Counted from the stretch's first letter, positions 44,413-56,101 are shown. The stretch is DNA of 64,000 nucleotides from Actinernus sp. WN-2022 (GCA_030867875.1 JAOWCC010000019.1:32593976-32657975), one strand, 5' to 3'. The notes: generated by a model not told the origin, from the sequence alone. A program made the numbers and translations.

Positions 44413-45385
44413 GTAAGCTACTAGACTAGCTAGTCTGATCTAGCCGGCCGGAGGAGTGATGGTTTTGGTCCAATAATCCACGGAAACTGAAAGAAAATGC
44501 CTGTACTGCTGCATCTAAGTGCCATACGATTGCAGTGTTGCGTTGTTGATATGCTCTTCATTACCATCACACAGTGTGAGGAGGTCAAATGGATAATTGA
44601 TTGTTTGCACTCTTGAGATTATACAACTGGGAATCTTGACTAAACCAGTCAACCAATGCCGAACTTTACTAAGACTTCAATTCAAGAGTCGCAAAAGCTG
44701 GAAGTGAACAGTGATTGACCCTGCTTTGAACGCGAACTGAAATCAGAACTGGTGAGGTTGATATTATGTGTTTCTATATGCGCACACAAATCTTGCTTGT
44801 TCCCTACTTTTAAAATTTTATTAAGTGTAATGCCCGGCATTAGTAACTGTATAAATTCGAACTGGAAATGAAATCGTCCGTAAGTTGAATTGTATGTGAA
44901 TTTATAGAGACCAAGAAGAACAAGTTAAAATCGATCGTCAAAACAATAACAGAACTCGAAGATACAGAGAGGCATTCGAGTTTACTACGAATTATACCCA
45001 TAAACAGAACTGGATATGACTTACATCCCTTACAAGTTACATGGCTAGATTGCAGAATACCCTTCCACTTCGAAAGATCACTTGAAAAGCCCTTACAAAT
45101 TGTGCAAAATTATCCATTTATATAGCTCAGGTGTATTTAGACTCGTTCTTTGAATGATTTGGAGTTGAAAATGGGTAAGATTTATTTGAATTTCAGGGTT
45201 AGGTTTTTAGAGGGTTTGTATGAGAATTTGAGAAAATGCATTATTAATGAACCAAGTGGTGGGGTATTCTGCAATCATTCCCAAACCGAGAGTACCGAAT
45301 TAAAATTGAATTGGATGTGAAACTGTCAAAAGAAGAGCAGGATTTGTTGTGTAAAGCCATACTGGAGAGTACAATTATATAAGTT
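44413..45385. other. no supported gene; dispersed repeat at 45125-45250
   Basis: Bases 45125-45250 match the interior of the MITE at 33726-33949 (AGGGTTAGGTTTTTAGAGGG versus GGGTTAGGTTTTAGAAGG). Otherwise nothing is supported. Confidence 0.5.
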
Positions 45386-45691
45386 ATGGCTCTATCAATT
45401 CCAAACCTGCCCCTCCCAATCCCCCCCACCCCCCCTGGATATTTGTGGGGCATCAGAACGTTGCAAATGCCCCACTGTGGGGTCAACTGCTCCATGGTGG
45501 GGCTTTGGTACGGGTGCAAATCTCTTATCAAATTCGCTATTTTGACTCTCTTTCTACAATTAATGAATTCCCCACCCTGCCAACTTTTGTTTGCTCCAAA
45601 ATGTCTCACCCCTGGGACAAAAACTCAGTCAAATGCCTCACTTATGCCCCCCACCCTTGGGGGATGGGCAGGTTTGGAATTGGTAGAGCTA
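45386..45691. mobile_element. 306-bp MITE
   Basis: Inverted ends of about 38 bp: TGGCTCTATCAATTCCAAAC on the left and its complement on the right (GTTTGGAATTGGTAGAGCTA). Interior TGGGGCAT-type motifs resemble those of the Harbinger-like MITE at 21273-21871. The frames crossing it are artefacts. Confidence 0.7.
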
Positions 45692-46235
45692 TACACAGAT
45701 ACTGGAACTGATTAGAACAATTATAAATAGAATTGGGTTTGGAGATTTATTTACCAAGCGAACACTGTTGCCCTGAAAAATATGTTGAAAAAGTCAACTT
45801 GAAATACTGAAGAAAGAAGACAAATGTAGGACTGTCAAAATAAGAAAAAAGAAAATTGAATTAGAGCTGACTTGAAAAATGGAATGACCATCATCAGAAA
45901 ATTGTATAATATTAAAAATAGAATAATTTAGGTTTTGAAATTGGGACAATGGGATTTCCTGTGCATTTCTCTCTTGGGGGCATATTACTGATCCTCCAAG
46001 CCTAACCCAATCCGTCCAATCTACTTTTATAGTATTTCAGAAGTATTTATGTTTTTCAGATAACGAATTGAAGTGATATATAATTTATTTGCATTCACTT
46101 GTATACTGATATTATTATTACAGTCACGAACAGACAATATTTAGCTTAATTAGTGACATATTTTAATTGATATTAATCTAAATCATGTTCTACATTTGTT
46201 TCAATTTTTAATTACAAGGAGGACCACGCGTTTCT

Positions 46236-46302
46236 TAGCCTCCCCCGCAGTCGTTTTTAGGGGCTCATACCTAGCCCCTAAAAACGACTGTGGGGGAGGC
46301 TA
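46236..46302. repeat. 67-bp hairpin
   Basis: TAGCCTCCCCCGCAGTCGTT and about 10 further bases pair with the inverse copy across a short loop (CATACC), with one mismatch. A shorter relative is at 8488-8557. Confidence 0.9.
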
Positions 46303-46415
46303 CGCATTTCTATGTGTGTACTAGTTGATGTTACCCTCTTTAAATAAAGTTAATTTTATTTTCCAAGTGGTCTACATGCATGAAATCAATGCACACCATA
46401 TTTTATTAAACATTA

Positions 46416-46656
46416 GGGACTGGTCAAAAATTAGCAGGGGAGGTCCAAAGGGGGAGGGGGTGGGGTGGAGATAAAAAAAGTCTAAAATTGTATAACCCTC
46501 CCTGGACAATTAGTATGAAATATTTTGACCCTTTCTCCCTTGTAACCAATCCTTTTTCAGTTGCCCATTATTTATGACCCTCCAGTTTTGGGGATTCAGA
46601 AAAATATGATCCTCCCCTTTCACAACTCCTTCCCCTGATAATTTCTGACCAGTCCC
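46416..46656. mobile_element. 241-bp MITE, GGGAC family
   Basis: The inverted ends read GGGACTGGTCAAAAATTAGC and GGGACTGGTCAGAAATTATC (25 bp, two mismatches). TTA precedes and TTC follows, a decayed 3-bp duplication. Size and end sequence resemble 20391-20640. Confidence 0.65.
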
Positions 46657-46928
46657 TTCAGCGACCACCCTTACGCAACCTGGTTTTAATTTTTAGTAAA
46701 ACTTTGTAATTAGAAGCTCCTGTAAGTGACCATGACCACCTTTGGAGGTTGAGAATTGGAAGAAGGTGGAAAATAGCATTTACAAACAGGTTTTGCTAAT
46801 AACACTATCAATGTCGTACAAGTGCCTTTAAATATTTGTTTGCCATCTAGTACAGCCACATTATTGCATTCCTGCAAAAGGTCCAATCCATTATATATAA
46901 ATTATCACAAGCATCAGAAGTGAATCAA

Positions 46929-47030
46929 TTATCCGGTCCCCTAGCACAAACCATGTATGACACAAAAATATACTAGAACTCCATGTATTAACCGGCCCGA
47001 GTTAAGGCCAATCAGGGCCTCTTGTTCATT
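46929..47030 (-). repeat. dispersed element end
   Basis: Inverted copy of 25323-25440 (CTAGCACAAACCATGTATGA and GAACAAGAGGCCCTGATTGG on the minus strand). The remaining intervals 46303-46415, 46657-46928 and 47031-47290 show nothing else. Confidence 0.65.
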
Positions 47031-47640
47031 ATACTTATGCACCAGTCATTTGAAATCCTCCCCCCCCCCTCCCCCTAGCAGACTCACTATACTGGGAGTA
47101 CTCTACCGATTTTGGAGTCCTGGGGGCGGGTGACTTCGCCTGATTAATACCCCAGGCTGGAGTGCGGGAACTTCGCAAGTTTTTATGGTCATATTAGGTG
47201 AATATCTCCGCTATGCCCCGGGTGGGGGACCGGAGATTTCCAATCTATGGACCGCTTTTGCCACGCCTACTTCCGAAACACAGATAGTTGTCAAATGTTG
47301 ATTACCAAGCGCCTTTGCATGTCAATAAGTGCTTCTTTCATAGGGTAGTTGGTTCTTTGATTAATTTCGACCCATTCTCTCTCTGCTGGAAGATTCTGAA
47401 AGTTAGAAAAAAAAGACATGTATACTTTGTACTCAGCAGTTCAAAATACCTTGTAATCTTGCAAGGCTTGTCTGGAAGCAACCCAGTCGAGATGTTTACC
47501 ATGGAAAAATGAATTTATTCATTATTATCTTCAACTGATTATTTTAGCGTTTACGTCCACGTTTGGCTTATAATTTAAAGATGGAAAGAACCTTAAGGTT
47601 CCTAAAGTTGTGTACGGTAAAATAATAATAATTTGCTTTG

Positions 47641-48238
47641 CAGTGGATCACCGTCACGAACAACTCATGAAATTCAAGCCTATTTAGCGTGTGCCGGTGC
47701 TGTTGTTGGCTCCTTTGCAGACTGAGTTCTTTGAGCGGCTAGTAAAGCGAAATGTCGTACTGTCAAAACATTTACAAGAAACGAAGAAAGGTACTGACTA
47801 CTGTCATAGTTGTTTATAATTTCATATCAGTAAACCTACATACACTGAGCTATCACAAAACACTGGATGAGTTGTTGTTGCGGCGGATAAATCGTTCAGA
47901 CAGTGAATCTGGGCTATGAATAAACATAATTACATGTAAGTGCTATGAATCAATCACCCAAGCAAACGGGCAGCCTCGGTAGTATACCTGAAAATAACCG
48001 CTGCATTCTGTAGCTAACCTCTTAGGCTACTGACCTGACAAAAGAGCTGGCTTGAAAAGTGGCCTGCTGTGCTGTGTGTAGGTTTTGAAATTATAAACAA
48101 CTATTATGTTTTGACACAGCCGTAGGACAAATTCTCTTGACCGGGCCGAGCCGCTGAAAGAACGAAGCAAGCGAGCTACCAACACACGCTAAATATATAG
48201 GCTTGAATTTCATGGTTGTTCATGACGGTGATCCACTG
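47641..48238. mobile_element. 598-bp foldback element
   Basis: CAGTGGATCACCGTCACGAA (47641) is the near-complement of the right end at 48219-48238, and the homology extends about 170-190 bp inwards (TTGAATTTCATG, GTTTATAATTTCA pairs). The middle is about 240 bp. CCAAGCAAACGRGCAGCCTC occurs inside (47957) and just outside the right end (48238). Confidence 0.6.
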
Positions 48239-48479
48239 CCAAGCAAACGAGCAGCCTCGGTAGTTATATTCCTCGAAAAGAACTCCGTTGTTCGAATTCG
48301 CATTCGGCTTCTGAGAATTGCAACTAATTTATGCATCGTGAAACGGCTATCTGCTACGTCATCAGTATGGCATTTTCTGCCTCACTTCCCAGACGTCTAT
48401 TTCTATTTCTATTTCTATGATAATACTCTGCAACACCTTGTGAGTACCACACAGAGATAAAATAAATAAATATATATAT

Positions 48480-49000
48480 ATAAATTATAGACATGTAAAA
48501 TGGATTTAGAAAATAAAAATAATAAAAAGTAATAATAAAAAGTAATAAAATATTATTATTATAAAATGTAATTACTTCTGTTCCATTGAAAAGTTATCTT
48601 TCATAGCTATTTTATAGGCTTTTAGATTGTTTTTTTTTATAATCTGTGTAGGTAGTGAATTCCAATCTTTAATAGTTCTGGGCCAAAAGCTGTATTTGTA
48701 TGTGTCAGACGAGGTACTTGGTTGAGTCATCCGTAATGGGTGGTATTGTCTTGTCCGGGGGTTCATAGGTGTAATGTGATCTGGTAAAGTAACTGCTAAT
48801 TTATGCAATGGGTGGTATTGTCTTGTCCGGGGGTTCATAGGTGTAATGTGATCTGGTAAAGTAACTGCTACGTCTCGAGCGATAAGAGTCGGCTGGTTTC
48901 CCAGGCTACGTGCCGGATCACAGAGTTGAAGTAGTAGCCTGTTCACAGGCTCTAGATACTGGGGAAAATGACGTAGCCTGAAGTGGCAGCGGGATGACAT
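48480..49000 (-). mobile_element. LINE 3' end (different family)
   Basis: A minus-strand frame of 142 codons ends with SDTYKYSFWPRTIKDWNSLP, the usual C-terminal tail of a non-LTR retrotransposon ORF2 (W/FPRTIxDWNxLP), followed by an ATT/TAA-rich tail on the minus strand. A 72-bp in-frame tandem duplication (TLPDHITPMNPRTRQYHP twice) starts at 48736 and 48808. There is no reverse-transcriptase core; the copy is severely 5'-truncated. Confidence 0.75.
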
Positions 49001-49934
49001 TGGACATGACTGGTAGTAGCTGTTTGCTCTTCTACATGTAAGACTGCTTGAGGAACAAACGACTCTTCAAAGAAGTATAGTAATATTTCGAAATGGTACT
49101 CACATCACTAGACTTCGTATGCCATAGTTAAGCAATAAGCACCTGTCATGCTGTACAAAAAATGGGACCCCACCATTGGTCAAGGGCCTCGCGTTCTGTG
49201 TTTTTACAAGGACATGGCTTAATTATTATCTGGAAAGTACCATATTCCTTGTACCAAATACCTTCATTGTAGTCTGTATCAACATTAAACGCGGGGATAA
49301 AAAATACGGTGATAAAATATGCAGATAATCGACTCAAAGGTAAAATACTCTACTTGAACAATCCTTCGTATATCACGTTCGGGTTCTTGATTGGCATCGT
49401 GAGTGTACCAACTATCCAAACTCCAAAATCTTTGAGCTTCTCGTTTTGATCAATATGAAGACCATGATATGGGGCATAATATGGGATTGGATTAGCACGT
49501 CGAACCATGTCTTTTCGTCGCTGCTCGTGATAAACCGGTTGCAGCCTTCGTCTGCCAACTCTCATTCCAAACTGGCTGTACATGTAGCCTGCCATCATTT
49601 TACTTCCATAAGTTGGGCCTACCTGTTAGAAACAAAATAAACATTTAGGCTTTTAAAGAGAAGATGTTGATCGATACAGAAACGATTCGATCAGAGAGCC
49701 TTTCTTATACCTCGTCGACGCATTGACCGTTGTCCAGCTCGGTTGCCATCGGTCTTTGAATGTTCCTATCCGAACAGTATTTGCGAACGGTTAGAAATTG
49801 ACTCTGCAATATATAGAATAAATTTCTATGTGCTTTACCCCTGCCCATACAAGAGAACGGTCACGTTCTCGTCGATATTCAGCTTGGCAACTTTACTGAT
49901 ATTTTTCACTGCCTCGCTTCAAAATGGCGCTGTA

Positions 49935-50110
49935 ACAGGAGATTTGGTCCGGCCAGGAGATTCGGTCCGGGCGGACCGATTTTCCTAGGATTTTTGGTCC
50001 GGCCTAGGATTTTTGGTCCGGGTGTGTTGAATTCCAGGATTTTCGGTCCTACTCCATAAATGTCAGGATTTTCGGTCCGCCCGGACCGAAAATACTAGGA
50101 ATTTTGGTCC
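49935..50110. repeat. TTGGTCCGG / CCTAGGA repeat cluster, left
   Basis: Repeated TTTGGTCCGG, CGGACCGAAAAT and CCTAGGATTTTTGG words in both orientations. A matching cluster in mirrored position is at 56300-56440. Together they bound the nest of insertions between the integrase-like and BTB genes. Confidence 0.75.
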
Positions 50111-50687
50111 GACCAAGAAACAAAGTTGATGGCTCAAGATTCATGTATCTACCTAAAACCAATAAACAATATCCTTGGGGCAACAAACATGAACAGTCAA
50201 TCAAAATATGTGACGTCATAAATCACGTGACCTGGACAAAAAACGTGAATATCTCCATGGCATTTGGCCTTGTAATCATCAAACTTGCAAACAATAACAA
50301 CTGAGGTGCAAGAAACATGACCCGTCAATCAAAATACGTGACGTCATAAATCACGTGACCTGGAAAAAAACCGTGAATATCTCCATGCCGCATTTGGCCT
50401 TGTAATCATCAAACTTGCAAACAATAACAACTGAGGTGCAACAAACATGACCCGTCAATCAAAATACGTGACGTCATACATCACGTGACCTGGAAAAAAA
50501 CCGTGAATATCTCCATGGCATTTGGCCCTGTAATCATCAAACTTGCAAACAATAACAACTGAGGTGCAACAAACATGACCCGTCAATCAAAATACGTGAC
50601 GTCATAAATCACGTGACCTGGTAGAAAAAACGTGAAAATCTCCAAGGAATGTTGACCTTTAGTCACCAAACTTGCAAACAATAACAC
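50110..50687. repeat. E-box satellite, four units of about 128 bp
   Basis: Each unit contains GACGTCATAAATCACGTGAC (CRE plus E-box), CGTGAATATCTCCATGGCAT and CAAACTTGCAAACAATAACA. Starts of the CRE lie near 50212, 50340, 50470 and 50597. Inverted, diverged units occur at 53130-53215, 53790-54030 and 56102-56290. Confidence 0.85.
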
Positions 50688-50691
50688 TTAA

Positions 50692-52138
50692 GGTTACCGG
50701 ATACCTTCAGGGTGCGTTTCCAGTCTAAATTATGTAGCGTAGATAAATCATTCATGTGTCATTTTAAAGCTTATAAAATTGGCTACAAGAATACACAAAA
50801 AGTTTTGAGTTCTTTGAAAATCTCGAATTTTCCGCCTCCCGTTTCTCCGATCTAGTGAGATGGCTTTCAGAAGCTTCGACTCCGAAAATATTTTAAATTT
50901 TAAAAATCTGTTTGCTTTGTCGTATTTCAGAGGAATCGTATTACAAAAGGGTGTCGGGGAATTTCAAAATTCGATTTAGTTCAAAAGTTATCATGCTTTC
51001 CGTGAAAAGGCGAAAAATTATCCGAGTAGATATGCGGGAAACGTCGTCAAGAGCTCTTTTTTTAGAATTTCCCAATTCCCCGAAACCTTTTTTGCAGCTG
51101 AGATATCAATTGACATTTTGTGAAAATTTAGCACAAATCGAATAAATTCCTCTTGAGTGGGAGCTTTTTTAAAACTCTATTTTGATTGAAAATCGAAAGC
51201 GAGAAAATAGCACTTCAAAACAATATACCCGCCTGTCGTGCGTGAATCTGAAGCCCCGCCTCTCCAACAATTACCGAGCTCTTGGCCAATCATTTCTCAT
51301 TACAGTTCAACTATCTGTCAAGATTTCCCGCCAATGTTGATTTCCGATCAAAGATACGCGCCACATCGAGAAAATGTTTTTGTGTGTGACTTGAAAAATG
51401 GTAGCGGTAAGAATCTGGTTTCCCATGCTAGAAAAATGGGAAAGTCAAAAAGACCTCGAGGGGCAAAGGCAAGGTGAACACCTATAGGGACGCCTTGAAT
51501 GCCAGCACAGTTGTAGAGGAGACAGCGATTTGCAGGCGTCTGAAACAGCACATGTACAGCAATAGCGAGATCGTGGTTCAACCGATTCAGGGTCACCGTC
51601 AGACTACGTTTCCATCTAAGCATTCTTGGAAACAAATATTCTCTCGGCTGGCTCTTATCAATTCTTCTTTATGTTCAGATGTGGACCACTCGGCACTCTG
51701 TCTGATCATGAAAGTGAAAATATGAACACTTGTCTGGTTTTGCGAGGACTCGTATTTGGCTTTGTAATTGTAGTGTATGCATTGTTTTGCCTCGTTTTGC
51801 TTTTCTTTTTTCTTTGTTTTTCAAGCTAAGGGCATCCTGCTTGCTTTTTGTAAGATATAAGGCCAACAACCGATGGAATTGTGGAATCGTGTGTGGAAAA
51901 ACTTTTTTCATTAAACATGAAATGAATTTAATGTGTTATTCACCACACCGTCGTTACGGGCGAGTGAGCACTTGTCATGTGTTTATTGATCTGCTGTCAA
52001 TCAAAAAGAACCTTTTACTTCCGGTTAAAAACTTCCTTTTGGTATTTCTCCGTCAATATATATTTTTTTTGAACGGGGTTTTTGGTATACGAGACACTAC
52101 TACTAAAACTACATTTCTGTGCGAAAAAAATATTTTCA
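50692..52138 (+). repeat. block B repeat, copy 2 (uninterrupted)
   Basis: The left end GGTTACCGGATACCTTC is preceded by TTAA (50688-50691). The body matches the four segments of copy 1 without large insertions. The right inverted end is missing, and the sequence passes into an E-box satellite relic (GATCACGTGACC at 52140). It contains a coding-like MGKSKRPRGAKAR segment at about 51438-51477 followed by frame-disrupted VVEETAICRRLKQH, perhaps a captured exon. Confidence 0.8.
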
Positions 52139-53215
52139 TAGATCACGTGACCTATAAGACAAACACAAATATCTCAAAGACATTTGGCCCTTCCCGTAGC
52201 AAACGGAAATGGTAATTTTATTAGCATCGATACAAATATTGCAATTAATATTGAGGAAATATACAAAAAACGGCTTTCGTAAGTCTAGAAATTCAATAGC
52301 AAAGCAACAAATACAATAGTACAATTGAATTTAAAAGTTCATATTCATAATATTTCCAAATGCCTAGATACCGGCAGCTGTGAACGAACCTAACGAACCT
52401 AGTACTGCTACATACAGTTTAATATGTGAAAATACTATTTTACCTTAATGGTCCATTGCAGGGACCATTCATGTTTTCCATTTACTACTTTCTAAAGAAA
52501 TAGGTGTGGCCATCTGTTTTGAATAGAGGTAAAAACAGTAACAAGTGGAAAAAAGTAGCTATTTGGGTATATTTTCATAACTTGCTTTTACAATACAAAG
52601 GAATTCAAGTTTGTTAAAAATTCCAAGCGTTTGTCAGTCATAGAAGGTTAGCACTTGATGTAACTTTATTGTTACATCAGGTAGCAAACGAAAAAGGCCG
52701 TCACCCTATACCATGTATGATTCCATTAAGAAGCCAATAGACCTATATCACGCCGGCATAATATTATGTAGTATTTGATTTAACGACAAAAGAAGTTTAA
52801 AAGATCAAATTGGTAACATCAATAACAGTAAAAATGTAAAGTTTCGTAAAAACTGTCCATAAGCTGGAGAAGATATGAATTTTTGAAACACAGAATTTTT
52901 ACAAAGAAATGTAAGTGGACGGCATCGTATGGCCGTTTCCAAAAATTGATATCTTCTCCAGTTTATGGACAATCTTTACATGGGTACGCTAAAAGTGCTG
53001 CGTGACAAAATATACAATGTCTTCTGCGTCTAAATGCTTCTGAGATCATTTTAACAAATAATTATACAGTCATGTTATAGATTAATTTCTAAAACTTACT
53101 CTTTCTGTATTTCTCCTTCATATTCGTGTTTTTCCACTAGATCACGTGATCTATGAAATGCTATATTTTGATTGACGAGTCATGTTTGTTTCCAAGTTTG
53201 GTGGCCATGGGGGCA
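52139..53215. other. no gene; two hairpins
   Basis: CTTGATGTAACTTTATTGTTACATCAGG forms a hairpin at about 52655-52682. A larger one pairs 52836-52890 (CTGTCCATAAGCTGGAGAAG) with 52936-52982. An E-box satellite fragment (GATCACGTGATC) is at about 53142. Confidence 0.5.
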
Positions 53216-53219
53216 AATG

Positions 53220-53765
53220 CCTTCAGTTGGAGGTTTAGTAACTTTAGCTCCAGATATTTTGCCAAAGCTTGTAAACAGGGTGAATTTAAGCATCTCTCTA
53301 CGTTCGATGGATAACTCACTTAATCTTATTACTTATCAGATTCCTAATGTCAAGACCCTGTGTTACCAAAATAGTTATTTTATAAGAGCTTCCCGAACTT
53401 GGAATACACTTCCACACGAACTGCGTAAATCAGATATCTCTTTTCCTAAGTTTAGATCATTACTATTTAAATATTACGTGTCTGCCATCACTTCTGTATT
53501 TGACATCGAGAACCCTAGGTCTTGGAAGTCTGTATGTCTGAAATGTCACCAGGCAAGACAGTTAACCGCACCTCTCAAATACTGCTTTTAGGTTGAAATA
53601 AGTATTGTAATTAGATCATTTATTGTAATTATATTTTTCATAGGAAACCAACGTAATTGGCTAACGCTGTGTTGGTTCTCCTGGCCTCTACGTTTTGTTT
53701 GTTGTATTATATTTGACTTTATTCTATTATGGCCGAAGTAAGTAAATAAATAAAATAAAATAAAA
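53220..53765 (+). mobile_element. LINE 3' end (third family)
   Basis: The open frame to the stop at 53591 encodes YFIRASRTWNTLPHELRKSD, then a KCHQARQL ending. This is the typical C-terminal tail of CR1/Jockey-type ORF2 proteins. A 3' UTR of about 170 bp ends in a GTAAGTAAATAAATAAAATA tail near 53765. It lies within the E-box satellite, which resumes at about 53775. No catalytic domain remains. Confidence 0.75.
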
Positions 53766-53789
53766 AGTGTTATTCTTTGCAAGTTTGGT

Positions 53790-54034
53790 AGACAAAGGGC
53801 CAAATGCCTTGAAGATCTTCTACCGGGTCACATGATCTATGTCACATATTTTGATTGACTGTTCATGTTTGTTGCTCCTCAAGTGTTTAATGTTTACAAG
53901 TTTGGTGGCCAAAGGGCCAAATGCCTTGGAGATATTCGCGTTTTTCTACCGGGTCACGTGATGTATGACGTCACGTATTTTGATTGACGTGTCATGTTTG
54001 TTGCCCCTCAAATGTTAATGTTTACAAGTTTGGT
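53790..54034. repeat. E-box satellite, inverted units
   Basis: Two units with GTTTGGTGGCCAAAGGGCCA and CGGGTCACGTGATGTATGAC, inverted relative to 50110-50687. The satellite is the target into which the palindrome at 54035 inserted. Confidence 0.8.
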
Positions 54035-54564
54035 CACAGGAAACCCAAGCTCTGTTTGTGTTTTAAATTATAAGGGTTTGTATGGGATTTTTAACGAGTA
54101 TTTGGTTGTATTTGTTAAGCCAGAAATACTGAAATAAAATCAATGAAAACTTACCTGAAGTCTTTATCTGTTCTTCATTGGGCTCTGTATGCAATTTCAG
54201 CGAATTCTGTTGATATTTTATCCCTCGACCTCTCCAGTTAAGAAAGAAGGCAAGGATGGTCGCAGCCGCCATTTCTCGACCCCAATCACCCGAACATCAC
54301 GCTCGAATTTTCATCCAAAATCAATGCCAACCGCAACTAGACCTCAAATAATAGCACAACAGTATCTATTCCAAGAGCCTCGTGCCGTCTAATTGCAACA
54401 ATCCCCATTTCTCGAGCCTAAATCGAACACAATTTGAAAAAAATCCGCCCGTTGGGATCCGTGATCGACACTTGTTGCCAACACATAGCAACGGCAAGTC
54501 GCCTCAAAGTTCACGGGCTCAGAATGATACATATACCTTATTTTGAAAGCGGGTTTCAAGCAAA

Positions 54565-54640
54565 CGGCTCTATGGTGCAGTGGTTTAGAGTGCGCGCGTT
54601 TGATCCAACGACCCGGAGTTCGAGTCCTACACCGGACACT
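54565..54640 (+). repeat. tRNA-like pol III promoter unit
   Basis: A box TGGTGCAGTGG and B box GGAGTTCGAGTCC, the best-preserved pair of the family, spaced as in tRNA genes. The T-stem and acceptor stem do not pair, so it is not a functional tRNA. A T-run (TTTTTTTTTT at 54650) directly downstream could terminate pol III. Confidence 0.65.
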
Positions 54641-55496
54641 GTAAATAATTTTTTTTTTTTACTTCTTTTTCCCCTTTCTCAGTTTTAATTAAACTTTTCC
54701 TCTATTTTAAACAATTAGAGCCACCTTCTACCTGAAAAACATTGTTGTCTTTTGGCTCTCAAGCCTCGACCAGGAGCCCATTGCCAATTGCCTCAACTTT
54801 AAATAACTTTTCTGGTTACTTTATTATCACAAGAGCTAGAAGGAAAGCTCGCTGCGTAGAAGAGAAAAGCTGGGATATCGGTTTCCTTTTATTCTTCGAT
54901 TCGAGCCTGGTAAGTTTATAAGCAAATTAATGTATCAGTTATTTTTTTACGGGCTTTGGTTGATTCAAATATCGCAAGTAAAGTACCGTACGTTAATTTA
55001 TTAAAACTGTTGTGTTCGATATTTTCACAGGACGCTCATGACCTCGATTTAGTGCGATGATGAGAAAAATAACATAACAAATTCCCTCGTTACCTCGTAA
55101 TTACATAAAATCCTGTGAAAGTATCGAACACAGTAGTTTTAATTAAAGTACATGCGATCATTGAACCCGGATTTAAATCACTCGAAAACCCATCAAAATT
55201 TAACCGAAGGCTACTTATAAACTTACCAGGCTCGAATCAAAGAATAAAAGGAAACCGATATCCCAGCTTTTCTCTTCTACGCAGCGAGCTTTCCTTCTAG
55301 CTCTTGTGATAATAAAGTAACCAGAAAAGTTATTTAAAGTTGAGGCAATTGGCAATGGGCTCCTGGTCGAGGCTTGAGAGCCAAAAGACAACAATGTTTT
55401 TCAGGTAGAAGGTGGCTCTAATTGTTTAAAATAGAGGAAAAGATTAATTAAAACTGAGAAAGGGGAAAAAGAAGTAAAAAAAAAAAATTATTTACA

Positions 55497-55570
55497 GTGT
55501 CCGGTGTAGGACTCGAACTCCGGGTCGTTGGATCAAACGCGCGCACTCTAAACCACTGCACCATAGAGCC
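55497..55570 (-). repeat. tRNA-like pol III promoter unit (opposite arm)
   Basis: Inverted copy of 54565-54640 with the same A and B boxes intact. It is transcribed towards the palindrome centre. Confidence 0.65.
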
Positions 55571-56101
55571 GTTTGCTTGAAGCCCGCTTTCAAAATAAGG
55601 TATATGTATCATTCTGAGCCCGTGAACTTTGAGGCGACTTGCCGTTGCTATGTGTTGGCAACAAGTGTCGATCACGGATCCCAACGGGCGGATTTTTTTC
55701 AAATTGTGTTCGATTTAGGCTCGAGAAATGGGGATTGTTGCAATTAGACGGCACGAGGCTCTTGGAATAGATACTGTTGTGCTATTATTTGAGGTCTAGT
55801 TGCGGTTGGCATTGATTTTGGATGAAAATTCGAGCGTGATGTTCGGGTGATTGGGGTCGAGAAATGGCGGCTGCGACCATCCTTGCCTTCTTTCTTAACT
55901 GGAGAGGTCGAGGGATAAAATATCAACAGAATTCGCTGAAATTGCATACAGAGCCCAATGAAGAACAGATAAAGACTTCAGGTAAGTTTTCATTGATTTT
56001 ATTTCAGTATTTCTGGCTTAACAAATACAACCAAATACTCGTTAAAAATCCCATACAAACCCTTATAATTTAAAACACAAACAGAGCTTGGGTTTCCTGT
56101 G

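Larger units (their letters stand above)
47291..49749 (-). pseudogene. integrase-like (rve/DDE-type) gene, copy 2, interrupted
   Basis: Minus strand. Exon 1 (49711-49749) and exon 2 (from 49622) are nearly identical to copy 1: 13 codons, an 88-bp intron, then VGPTYGSKMMAGYMYSQFG and onward to GLHIDQNEKL. About a dozen codons are missing after DFGV, so the second acidic catalytic position is lost. IVGTLTMPIKNPNVIYEGLF then follows, and a TAG at 49350-49352. A further candidate exon (47291-47395, acceptor TTTCAG) reads LPAEREWVEINQRTNYPMKE, fitting the W-x-E-x-N-x-R-x-NYP-x-K motif I know from the middle of this family. The intervening DNA holds a LINE 3' end and a foldback. It is head to head with the BTB gene at 56967. 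Confidence 0.6.
54035..56101. mobile_element. 2.07-kb near-perfect palindromic element with 7-bp target duplication
   Basis: The outer ends are CACAGGAAACCCAAGCTCTG and its exact complement. The arms (about 1 kb each) are almost identical up to about 54930 / 55200 and remain alignable nearly to the centre (about 55068). GTTTGGT lies directly outside both ends (54028-54034, 56102-56108) within satellite sequence, giving a 7-bp (or mutated 8-bp) target duplication. Each arm carries the tRNA-like unit in opposite orientation. No transposase. The outer 600 bp are homologous to parts of the 9.5-kb foldback (15650-16200), so the two belong to one family. Confidence 0.85.

Noticed and set aside
50110..50687. 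CRISPR-like array
   Set aside because: Units of about 128 bp repeat throughout with no unique spacers, and the DNA is eukaryotic.
54565..54640. Functional tRNA gene
   Set aside because: A and B boxes are good, but acceptor and T stems do not pair, and all copies lie in larger repeats.
54189..55947. Pairs of identical small proteins on opposite strands
   Set aside because: They are the two arms of the 2-kb palindrome; no domain or conservation beyond the repeat.
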